From Fimbriimonadales bacterium (GTDB taxonomy: Bacteria > Armatimonadota > Fimbriimonadia > Fimbriimonadales > GBS-DC): DNA of 5,068 nt. The notes beneath the pieces are model-generated. The model did not search any database. It had not been told where the DNA came from and saw only the letters and a list, made by a program, of their open reading frames with translations. The position numbers and the translations under genes were made by a program. The stretch lies in contig JANXCK010000070.1 of assembly GCA_025060055.1 (NCBI GenBank), forward strand, positions 1 to 5,068, given 5' to 3'. Positions 1-5,068 of the stretch are shown piece by piece. How positions within the stretch are numbered: the first letter of the stretch is position 1; each line of letters starts with the position of its first letter.

Positions 1-1
1 A

Positions 2-646
2 ATCAAGCCCGCCGACATCCAGCGCGAACTGCTGCGTCGCTTCAAGCAGTATATCTACTACTTCCCCGATGTCAACCCGGACACGCGCTACTTTGAGGCG
101 ATTCAGTTTCTGGCGGCGCGGGGCTACTTCCCCAGCGAGCGAATGGAGCCAGAGCAGCCCCTCACGCGCGGCGAGGCGGCGCGCATCCTGTGGAAACACC
201 TGCGCACCCTCAAGCCCGACCTGCCCGAAGAGCGGTTTCAGGGGCTGGCGTTCACCGATGTCGTGTTCGGGCATCCTTACGCTGTGCCCGTGCAGAATCT
301 GTTCCTGCTGGGCGTGATTGAGCGCACCGAGAACCGCCGCTTCAACCCCGACGAGCCGATTAGGCGCAGAGACTTCGTGCGCTGGTTCGTGCGAGCGATG
401 GCGATTCTGGAGCCGGGCGCGTGGCAGCCGAAAGCGGGGCAGCTTTCACCGTTTGTGGATGTGCCCGCCGACGATCCCGACCTACCGTTTATTGCGCTGC
501 TGGCGGAACGCCGCTTTAGCCCCGCCATTTGGGACGGCTTGGAGGCGTTCACGCCCGACGGTGTGCGTTTCCAGCCTGACGCGCCGCTTCGCAGGGCGGA
601 CGCAGCACAAACGATTTATCTGTTGAGTGGGCGGCTGTTTCGCTGA
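2..646 (+). CDS. C-terminal part of an SLH-domain (S-layer homology) surface protein, 5' truncated
   Basis: The reading frame is open from the left edge and ends with TGA at 644-646, giving 214 visible residues. An ATG at 143 falls inside the first repeat, so it is not the true start. Three SLH repeats fill the fragment. The first begins at FPDVNPD (about residue 21) and runs through the LTRGEAARILW helix. The second begins at FTDV (about 84) and contains FNPDEPIRRRDFVRW. The third begins at FVDVPADDPD (about 151) and ends near the C-terminus with FQPDAPLRRADAAQ. The D/E-P-x-R-R-x-(D/E) turns followed by a helix are the family hallmark. In known proteins a trio of SLH domains anchors an exported protein to pyruvylated wall polymer or the outer envelope. 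The missing N-terminus must carry the functional domain; the first 20 residues (IKPADIQRELLRRF...) look like the end of such a domain, perhaps an enzyme such as an FAD-dependent oxidoreductase, but this is only a guess. Confidence 0.85.
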   Translation: MKPADIQRELLRRFKQYIYYFPDVNPDTRYFEAIQFLAARGYFPSERMEPEQPLTRGEAARILWKHLRTLKPDLPEERFQGLAFTDVVFGHPYAVPVQNLFLLGVIERTENRRFNPDEPIRRRDFVRWFVRAMAILEPGAWQPKAGQLSPFVDVPADDPDLPFIALLAERRFSPAIWDGLEAFTPDGVRFQPDAPLRRADAAQTIYLLSGRLFR

Positions 647-702
647 GTGGCAGGAGCATCGCCCGTTATGGGCTATATACCGATTGGGTCTTCAACTGTC
701 AT

Positions 703-798
703 ACGGCTAAAGCCGTTCCTGTGCAAGCGAAGCTGGTCTCTGTCGGCTGATAAGCCCGCGCAAGCGGGCTTGGTTTGCACAGGAACAGCCTCTGCCGT
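703..798 (+). repeat. Nested palindromic (REP-like) element, possible bidirectional terminator or structured RNA
   Basis: The outer arms GTTCCTGTGCAA (715-726) and TTGCACAGGAAC (775-786) are a perfect 12-bp inverted repeat. On the + strand RNA the stem continues through a G-U pair (727/774) and a C-G pair (728/773). Outside it, GCC 712-714 partly pairs with 787-789, and ACGGC (703-707) pairs with GCCGT (794-798). Inside lies a second perfect stem (752-759 with 764-771). Such composite palindromes between convergent genes are typical of REP/BIME-like dispersed repeats and can block transcription from both sides. Dispersal cannot be shown from one copy. The terminator role is inferred from position only. 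Confidence 0.7.
752..771 (+). terminator. Inner hairpin with GCAA loop, candidate weak terminator
   Basis: AAGCCCGC (752-759) and GCGGGCTT (764-771) form a perfect 8-bp GC-rich stem around the tetraloop GCAA, which is of the stable GNRA class if read from the + strand. The bases that follow (GGTTTGC) give at most three T in a row, so it is not a strong intrinsic terminator. A competing hairpin GGCT-GATA-AGCC (745-756) shares bases 752-756 with this stem, so the two cannot form together. Confidence 0.4.
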
Positions 799-817
799 CT
801 ATGTCTCAGGCGGTCTC

Positions 818-2290
818 TTACACCTCCACATAAGCGGCTAAGCCGTGAATGCCTCCCTCGCGCCCGAAGCCGCTCTCCTTGTAGCCTCCGAAGGGGCTGG
901 CGGGGTCGAACTTGTTATAGGTATTGCACCACACCACGCCTGCCTTCACCCGCGATGCAAACTCCAAGTATCGGCTACCCTTGTTCGTCCACACGCCCGC
1001 CGATAGCCCGTAGCGCGTGTTGTTGGCGATTCGCACAGCTTCGTCTGGCGTGCGGAAGGTCAGCACGCTCAGCACGGGACCGAAAATCTCTTCACGCGCG
1101 ACGGTATGCGCCATGCTGACCTTCGTGAGGATAGTGGGCGGATACCAGTAGCCCTTGCTGGGCAAGGCGCATTCGGGCTGGTACAGCTCCGCGCCTTCTT
1201 GGACGCCAACTGCCACCAGCCGCTCGATTTTACGCAGCTGGAACAGCGAGTTAATCGCGCCGATATCGGTGTTCTTGTCCAGCGGGTCGCCGATGCGCAG
1301 CCGTTGCACGCGACGCTTGAGCTTGCGCACCACCAATTCGGCGATGCTTTCCTGCACCAGCAAGCGGCTGCCTGCGCAACACACATGCCCCTGATTGAAG
1401 TAGATTCCGTTCACGATGCCCTCAACCGCTTGGTCAATCGCGGCGTCCTCGAAAATCACGTGAGCGGCTTTGCCGCCGAGTTCTAAAGTGAGTCGCTTGC
1501 GCGTGCCCGCGACGGCTTTCTGGATTTGCCTGCCCACTTCCGTGCTGCCCGTGAAGGCGATTTTGTCCAGGTCGGGGTGCTGCACCAGCCACGCGCCCGT
1601 TTGCCCGTCGCCCGTGAGGATGTTGACCACGCCAGGCGGCAGGTCGGCTTGTTGGAACACTTCGCACAGCAGCAGTGCGGTCAGGGGCGTGGTCTCGGCA
1701 GGTTTGAGAACCACTGTGTTGCCACACGCCAGCGCGGGGGCAATCTTCCACGCTGCCATCAGCAGTGGGAAGTTCCACGGGATAATCTGCCCCACCACGC
1801 CCAGCGGACGCGGCGTGCGCCCTGCAAAGGCGTACTCCAGCTTGTCTGCCCAGCCTGCGTGGTAGAAAAAGTGCGCTGCGGCAAGCGGGATGTCCACATC
1901 GCGCGATTCGCGAATCGGCTTGCCCCCGTCCAAACTTTCCAGCACGGCGAACTCGCGCGAACGCTCTTGCAGAATACGGGCGATCCGAAACAGGTACTTC
2001 GCGCGCTCTTTGCCTGGCAGCTTGCTCCAGAGCGTCTCGTAGGCGTGGCGGGCGGCACGCACAGCGCGATCGATATCCTCTGCGTCAGCGTAGGCGACTT
2101 CCGCAAGCGGCTCCTCGCTGGCGGGGTTGAGACTCGTGAAGTAGCGTCCGCTGTGCGGTTCCACAAACTCGCCGTTGATGAACAAGCCGTAGCGCGACCG
2201 AAGCGCGACGATGCTGCGGTCTTCAGGGGCGGGCGCATACTCCCAGATGCCACCACGAGCCGTTTGACCGTTCTGACCGTTGCGGCGCAT
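818..2290 (-). CDS. NAD(P)+-dependent aldehyde dehydrogenase (ALDH superfamily)
   Basis: The protein has 490 residues, the usual length for this family of enzymes that oxidise an aldehyde to a carboxylate with NAD(P)+. Visible landmarks in order are: YGLFINGEF (about 34-42), the oxyanion/cofactor motif PWNFP with Asn173, KPAE with Lys196 for the cofactor, FTGST (246-250), general base Glu270 in LELGGK, catalytic Cys304 in NQGHVCCAG, EEIFGPV with Glu401 for the ribose, and PFGGYKESGFG (466-476) near the C-terminus. One departure is His302, where the family signature usually has Gln or Glu two residues before the catalytic Cys. The frame is open upstream to 2500, but that extension would run into the oppositely oriented transporter gene and looks non-coding. 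The ATG at 2290 leaves a family-like N-terminus (WEYAPAPEDRSIV). No ribosome binding site precedes it. The exact substrate cannot be read from the sequence. Confidence 0.93.
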   Translation of the reverse strand: MRRNGQNGQTARGGIWEYAPAPEDRSIVALRSRYGLFINGEFVEPHSGRYFTSLNPASEEPLAEVAYADAEDIDRAVRAARHAYETLWSKLPGKERAKYLFRIARILQERSREFAVLESLDGGKPIRESRDVDIPLAAAHFFYHAGWADKLEYAFAGRTPRPLGVVGQIIPWNFPLLMAAWKIAPALACGNTVVLKPAETTPLTALLLCEVFQQADLPPGVVNILTGDGQTGAWLVQHPDLDKIAFTGSTEVGRQIQKAVAGTRKRLTLELGGKAAHVIFEDAAIDQAVEGIVNGIYFNQGHVCCAGSRLLVQESIAELVVRKLKRRVQRLRIGDPLDKNTDIGAINSLFQLRKIERLVAVGVQEGAELYQPECALPSKGYWYPPTILTKVSMAHTVAREEIFGPVLSVLTFRTPDEAVRIANNTRYGLSAGVWTNKGSRYLEFASRVKAGVVWCNTYNKFDPASPFGGYKESGFGREGGIHGLAAYVEV

Positions 2291-2306
2291 GTGAGCATGG
2301 TACGCG

Positions 2307-2312
2307 ATTACG
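2307..2312 (-). promoter_or_regulatory. Candidate -10 box for the aldehyde dehydrogenase
   Basis: On the minus strand the hexamer reads CGTAAT, matching TATAAT at 4 of 6 positions, and ends 16 bases before the ATG at 2290. It is the mirror image of the strong TATAAT of the divergent gene within an 8-bp inverted repeat. No convincing -35 box is seen at 16-18 bp. The placement would give a leader of only about ten bases, which fits the lack of a Shine-Dalgarno sequence. Confidence 0.35.
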
Positions 2313-2347
2313 GGGGCGAATCCTGCCAGAGTGCGCCCAAGAGCAGG

Positions 2348-2353
2348 TATAAT
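2348..2353 (+). promoter_or_regulatory. Consensus -10 box (TATAAT) of the transporter-uppP operon
   Basis: A perfect TATAAT lies 13 bases before the ATG at 2367. A weak -35 candidate, CTGCCA (2323-2328), matches TTGACA at 4 of 6 positions but with a 19-bp spacer. Transcription would be expected to begin about 7 bases after the box, leaving a leader of roughly 6 bases, so the first message is nearly leaderless. No ribosome binding site is present before 2367, which agrees. The box also argues against the in-frame GTG at 2331 as start, since the promoter would then sit inside the gene. Confidence 0.65.
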
Positions 2354-2366
2354 CGCGCTGTTGAGC

Positions 2367-3548
2367 ATGGAGCGGAGGACGGCGAACCCTTCAGGCGACT
2401 GGGCGTCGCGCTTTCTGTGGCTGCTGATGACCCTGACGCTGACCGCGCTTGCCCTGTATGTCATCTGGTCAGTGCGCCATGTGATTAGTTTGATGTTCAT
2501 CTGCGGCGCGATTGCCTACTTGCTGATTCCGCTGGTGGACTGGCTTGCGCGTTGGCGTCCGCGATGGGTGGCGGTGTTGGTATGGCGGGGTGTGGTGAGC
2601 CTGTGTGTGACGCTGGGGTTCCTCGCGTTGGTGGGAGTTGCGCTGGTGGCGTTTATCACGCCGTTTGTGAACGAGGCGCGTGATTTCCTGCGTGATTTGC
2701 CCCGCTACCAAGAACGGCTCAGCATGACCGCCTCCGAATGGCAGCAGGCGTACCAGCAGTGGTACGACAGCCTCACCCCGCAGGCGCAACAGTGGCTCGA
2801 TCGGCAGCGGGAGTCGCTGCTGCGCTCGCTCAACCGCGCCACAGATGACCTGCAGGCAGCCCTGCAAAGTGCAGTCCAGCAAACAGGGCAGCTGATTAAC
2901 TTGCTGGTGGAGTTGTTCCTAATCCCCGTGATTGTGTTCTACTTGCTATTCGATTCGCATCGGCTCAAGCGTGAGACGCTGCGCTGGACGCCTCCGCGCT
3001 ATGTGCGATTGGTGCTAAGCCTGATGCAGGAGACGAACCGCGTGATGCGTGGCTACATCGTGGCGCAGCTGATTCTGGGCGTGATTGCGGGCGTTGCCAC
3101 TTGGGTGGGGCTGCAGCTGATGGGCGTGCGCTACGCCGCCACGCTCGCACTGTTTGCGGGAGTCGCGCGTGCCATCCCCGTCATCGGACCAGTGGTGGCG
3201 GGCGCACCGATTGTGCTGCTGGGGCTGATTCAGGGCGGACTGGCGCTGGGCATAAAACTTACCCTGTTCATCACGGCGCTGTTCGTGGTCGAACACAAGA
3301 TGATAATGCCCAAAATTATCGGTGATAGTGTGGACTTGCATCCAGTGCTGGTGATTATCGTGTTGCTGGTGAGCGGTAAGTTCTTCGGGCTGATGGGGAT
3401 GTTTTTTGGTGTGCCTGTGGCGGTCATCGTGCGGAATGTGCTGTTGCAGCAGCGGCGCCGTGCGCGGGCGCGCCCGAAGGTGCATCGGCTCCCCGTCACA
3501 GAGCCGCTGGAAGCGGTTGCACCGCGCACAGGCACGGGAGGTCAGTAA
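2367..3548 (+). CDS. AI-2E family (TqsA/PerM-type) polytopic membrane transporter
   Basis: This 393-residue membrane protein fits the AI-2E transporter family in length and layout. Two hydrophobic segments occupy about residues 16-58 and another about 70-100. A polar, glutamine-rich helical stretch follows (about 102-175), then FLIPVIVFYLLFD (about 184-196), the RGYIVAQLILGVIAG segment (228-242), AIPVIGPVVAGAP (269-281), VVEHKMIMPKIIGDSVDLHPVLVII (307-331) and a final GLMGMFFGVPVAVIV segment (341-355). The VEHKxIxPKIxGDSVxLHP block is the clearest family mark. A basic tail (RRRARARPK, then a Pro/Thr/Gly-rich end) lies after the last helix. Family members have been linked to autoinducer-2 export or to Na+/H+ antiport, so substrate is open. 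The ATG at 2367 is chosen over a GTG at 2331 because of the TATAAT at 2348-2353. It is followed without gap by uppP. Confidence 0.9.
   Translation: MERRTANPSGDWASRFLWLLMTLTLTALALYVIWSVRHVISLMFICGAIAYLLIPLVDWLARWRPRWVAVLVWRGVVSLCVTLGFLALVGVALVAFITPFVNEARDFLRDLPRYQERLSMTASEWQQAYQQWYDSLTPQAQQWLDRQRESLLRSLNRATDDLQAALQSAVQQTGQLINLLVELFLIPVIVFYLLFDSHRLKRETLRWTPPRYVRLVLSLMQETNRVMRGYIVAQLILGVIAGVATWVGLQLMGVRYAATLALFAGVARAIPVIGPVVAGAPIVLLGLIQGGLALGIKLTLFITALFVVEHKMIMPKIIGDSVDLHPVLVIIVLLVSGKFFGLMGMFFGVPVAVIVRNVLLQQRRRARARPKVHRLPVTEPLEAVAPRTGTGGQ
3536..3542 (+). promoter_or_regulatory. Ribosome binding site of uppP
   Basis: GGGAGGT lies 6 bases before the GTG at 3549 and matches the Shine-Dalgarno consensus AGGAGGT at six of seven positions. 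It sits inside the last codons of the upstream transporter gene, so translation of the two is probably coupled. It confirms the GTG start and contrasts with the absence of any such site before the first gene of the operon. Confidence 0.75.
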
Positions 3549-4367
3549 GTGGATATTTTTCAAGCGATTTGGTTGGGCGTACTGCAAGGACTCACCGAGT
3601 TTCTCCCGATTTCCAGCTCGGCACACCTGATCCTGATGCGGTTCTGGTTCGGTTGGGAAATTGGCGACCCGCAGGCGGAGCTGGTGTTCGATGTGGCGTT
3701 GCATGTGGGCACGCTGACGGCGATCATGGTCTATTTCTGGCGCGATTTGACGCGCCTTGCGAGTGCAGCGTTCAGCAACGCTCCTGAACGCGCCCTCGAC
3801 AAACGGTTGGCGTGGGGCGTGGTCATCGGCTGTGTTCCCGCCGCGCTGGTGGGCGCGCTGTTCGAAGAGCCGATAGAAGAGTTCTTCCGCTCACAATACA
3901 CACTGATTGCAGCGTTGCTAATTGGGATTGGCTTGCTAATGGCCATTGCCGACTGGCGGGGGCGCAAGCAGCGAGCGCTGGAGTCGGTCGGGGTCGTAGA
4001 TGCGTTGCTGATTGGCACGGCGCAGGCGTGCGCGTTGATTCCCGGTTTTTCGCGGTCGGGGATTACCATCGTTGCAGGGCTGATGCTCGGTTTGCAGCGG
4101 GAGGCGGCGGCGCGCTTCTCGTTCCTACTGGCGACGCCGATTACCTTCGGCGCGGCGGTGTGGTCGTTCCGCAACCTAACGCAGGGCGGGGTTCCTGCCG
4201 AGTTGTTCGCGCCGATGCTGGCGGGCGGCGCAGCGGCGATGGTCGTCGGCTGGCTCTGTATCGCCTTTCTGATTCGCTACCTGCGCACCCGCTCCTTGAC
4301 GCCGTTTGTCGTGTATCGCGTGATTGTGGGGCTTGCCACGCTGGGCAAAATCTGGTGGGGCAGCTAA
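3549..4367 (+). CDS. uppP: Undecaprenyl-diphosphatase UppP (BacA)
   Basis: The 272-residue product has the length of the E. coli enzyme and its two signature regions. It is an integral membrane phosphatase that converts undecaprenyl diphosphate to undecaprenyl phosphate, the lipid carrier for peptidoglycan and other wall polymers; overproduction gives bacitracin resistance. Motif one, LQGLTEFLPISSSAHL (12-27), carries Glu17, the serine cluster 22-24 and His26. FDVALHVGTL (47-56) follows. Motif two, PGFSRSGITI (165-174), carries the catalytic-type Arg169. About seven or eight hydrophobic helices are visible, as expected. It begins with GTG directly after the TAA of the transporter gene, preceded by a strong ribosome binding site. 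Its TAA overlaps the stop codon of the convergent CDF gene, so no terminator fits between them. Confidence 0.96.
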   Translation: MDIFQAIWLGVLQGLTEFLPISSSAHLILMRFWFGWEIGDPQAELVFDVALHVGTLTAIMVYFWRDLTRLASAAFSNAPERALDKRLAWGVVIGCVPAALVGALFEEPIEEFFRSQYTLIAALLIGIGLLMAIADWRGRKQRALESVGVVDALLIGTAQACALIPGFSRSGITIVAGLMLGLQREAAARFSFLLATPITFGAAVWSFRNLTQGGVPAELFAPMLAGGAAAMVVGWLCIAFLIRYLRTRSLTPFVVYRVIVGLATLGKIWWGS

Positions 4368-5068
4368 CCCCTCAGCCGCTCCCGATACAGGTTCTGCGCC
4401 TCACGCTGCGCCACGCGCATCGGGTCGTAGGGGTCTACATGGATAGTGACGACGGCGGGGCGAAGCGCGTGCGCAATCCGTTTCTCTAAGGTGTCGGCGA
4501 CCTCGTGCGCTCGCTGGAGGCTCCAGTCATTTGGCAGCACAATATGCACATCCACATAGCGCGTTGCCCCTGAACGGCGCGTGCGCAGGTTGTGATAGTT
4601 GAGCAAGTTCGGCTCCGAGCGCAAAATGTGGTCAATTAGCGCGATTTCCTCCTGCGGGAGGCGGTGGTCAATCAGTTCGTGGAACGCGCGCGTTGCCAGC
4701 TGCCATGCGCCCCGAAACAGCCACAGGGCAATCACGATTGCCAACAGCGCGTCGATAAACACCCAGCCCGTGAAGTAAATCACGCCCAACGCAATCAGCA
4801 AACCCAAGCTCGTCCAGAAGTCGATCATCAGGTGCTGCCCGTTGGACATCAGCGCGAGCGAGTGTGTGCGTTTGCCCACACGCCACACATATTGCCCCAC
4901 GACAAGGCTGGTGAGCGTAGACAGTGCCATCACGCCCACGCCCCACTCCAACTGTTCCAAGGTGCTGCCCACAATCAGGCGGCGCACACCCTCAAGCAGC
5001 AGATAGCCAACGACGAGCATCAGCAAAATCGATTCACCAAAACCTGCGAGCGTCTCGACCTTGCCGTG
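4364..5068 (-). CDS. Cation diffusion facilitator (CDF) family metal efflux transporter, 5' truncated by window edge
   Basis: The frame stays open to the right edge, giving 234 residues that begin with HGKVETLAGFGES, the conserved loop between helices 2 and 3. Translation therefore starts outside the window; the TTG at 5024-5026 is only an internal leucine. Helices 3 to 6 lie at about 7-31, 43-65, 77-101 and 104-125. Helix 5 carries His79 and Asp83 (HLMID), half of the transport-site tetrad; the partner residues on helix 2 are missing with the N-terminus. The cytosolic C-terminal domain (about 135-218) keeps HNLRTRRSG, VDVHIVL and TIHVDP, placing His159, His175, His210 and Asp212 where the E. 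coli FieF/YiiP domain binds its zinc pair. Such pumps expel Zn2+, Fe2+, Mn2+ or Cd2+ in exchange for protons. The metal here is not resolved, but the HxxxD in helix 5 favours zinc or iron over manganese. Confidence 0.93.
   Translation of the reverse strand, partial: HGKVETLAGFGESILLMLVVGYLLLEGVRRLIVGSTLEQLEWGVGVMALSTLTSLVVGQYVWRVGKRTHSLALMSNGQHLMIDFWTSLGLLIALGVIYFTGWVFIDALLAIVIALWLFRGAWQLATRAFHELIDHRLPQEEIALIDHILRSEPNLLNYHNLRTRRSGATRYVDVHIVLPNDWSLQRAHEVADTLEKRIAHALRPAVVTIHVDPYDPMRVAQREAQNLYRERLRG

Larger units (their letters stand above)
647..817. other. Intergenic region between two convergent genes
   Basis: This 171-bp stretch separates the stop codons of the SLH gene (+) and the aldehyde dehydrogenase (-). 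It holds a TGGCAGGA...CGCCC motif directly after the SLH stop, an AT-rich patch (TATATA at 674-679), and the nested palindrome at 703-798. No canonical intrinsic terminator with a U-run is visible on either strand. Small open frames here have no domain signal or ribosome binding site, and I do not call them genes. Confidence 0.8.
2303..2357. repeat. 8-bp inverted repeat in the divergent promoter region
   Basis: CGCGATTA (2303-2310) and TAATCGCG (2350-2357) are perfect inverted copies centred at position 2330, in the middle of the gap between two divergent genes. Each arm overlaps a -10 candidate. The symmetry may simply reflect two promoters with a shared GTAATCGCG-like context, or it may be a binding site for a dimeric regulator that would cover both -10 regions. 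Confidence 0.55.

Noticed and set aside
752..780. Strong intrinsic terminator
   Set aside because: The stem is good but is not followed by a run of T on either strand, so I list it only as a weak candidate.
703..798. CRISPR array or insertion sequence ends
   Set aside because: There is only one palindromic unit, with no regularly spaced direct repeats, no transposase gene and no flanking target duplication visible.
647..841. A 64-codon frame starting with GTG just after the SLH stop
   Set aside because: It has no ribosome binding site, spans the palindromic element, overlaps the aldehyde dehydrogenase end, and has no recognisable protein features.
2331..2366. GTG at 2331 as start of the permease
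   Set aside because: A perfect TATAAT lies between it and the ATG at 2367, so the extra 12 codons would lie upstream of the likely transcription start.
1526..2488. A 320-codon open frame on the + strand, antisense to the aldehyde dehydrogenase
   Set aside because: It lies entirely opposite a gene with intact catalytic motifs, has no recognisable domain or ribosome binding site, and is typical of open antisense frames in GC-rich DNA.
2291..2500. A 70-residue N-terminal extension of the aldehyde dehydrogenase
   Set aside because: It would cross the divergent promoter and the start of the permease gene, and the residues do not resemble the family; the ATG at 2290 leaves a normal-length enzyme.
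3015..3704. A 229-codon open frame on the minus strand over the permease and uppP genes
   Set aside because: Its composition is rich in His, Gln and Arg, as expected for the complement of a hydrophobic membrane protein gene, with no domain signal.

Overview
The window is about 60% GC (by eye), tightly packed, and consists of ordinary bacterial chromosome. The combination of a protein with three S-layer homology (SLH) domains, a first gene of an operon with its -10 box almost on the start codon, and high GC suggests a free-living, possibly thermophilic, didermic bacterium. Armatimonadota is my best guess from general resemblance, but no marker gene here proves a phylum. I see no phage, transposon, CRISPR array, tRNA or rRNA.

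Layout from left to right. Positions 1-646 (+) hold the C-terminal 214 residues of a cell-surface protein made almost entirely of three SLH repeats; its N-terminus lies outside the window. Positions 647-817 are the only clear intergenic region and contain a nested palindrome of about 96 bp (703-798) that folds better as a +-strand RNA. Positions 818-2290 (-) hold a complete NAD(P)+-dependent aldehyde dehydrogenase, convergent with the SLH gene. A 76-bp gap (2291-2366) is a divergent promoter region with an 8-bp dyad and a perfect TATAAT for the rightward operon. That operon contains an AI-2E/PerM-family membrane protein (2367-3548) followed with zero spacing by undecaprenyl-diphosphatase UppP/BacA (GTG start, 3549-4367). 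A cation diffusion facilitator (Zn2+/Fe2+/Mn2+-type efflux pump) reads in from the right edge (4364-5068, -), and its stop codon overlaps the uppP stop codon tail to tail.

Three of the five genes act at the envelope: SLH anchoring to the cell wall polymer, UppP recycling the lipid carrier for wall polymers, and a polytopic AI-2E permease co-transcribed with UppP. The aldehyde dehydrogenase is a separate oxidative enzyme, and the CDF pump is a separate metal-homeostasis gene. The most interesting material is non-coding: the divergent near-leaderless promoter pair, the nested hairpin element, and a short motif (TGGCAGGA-N2/4-CGCCC) shared by both intergenic regions. I found no clearly new multi-gene system.
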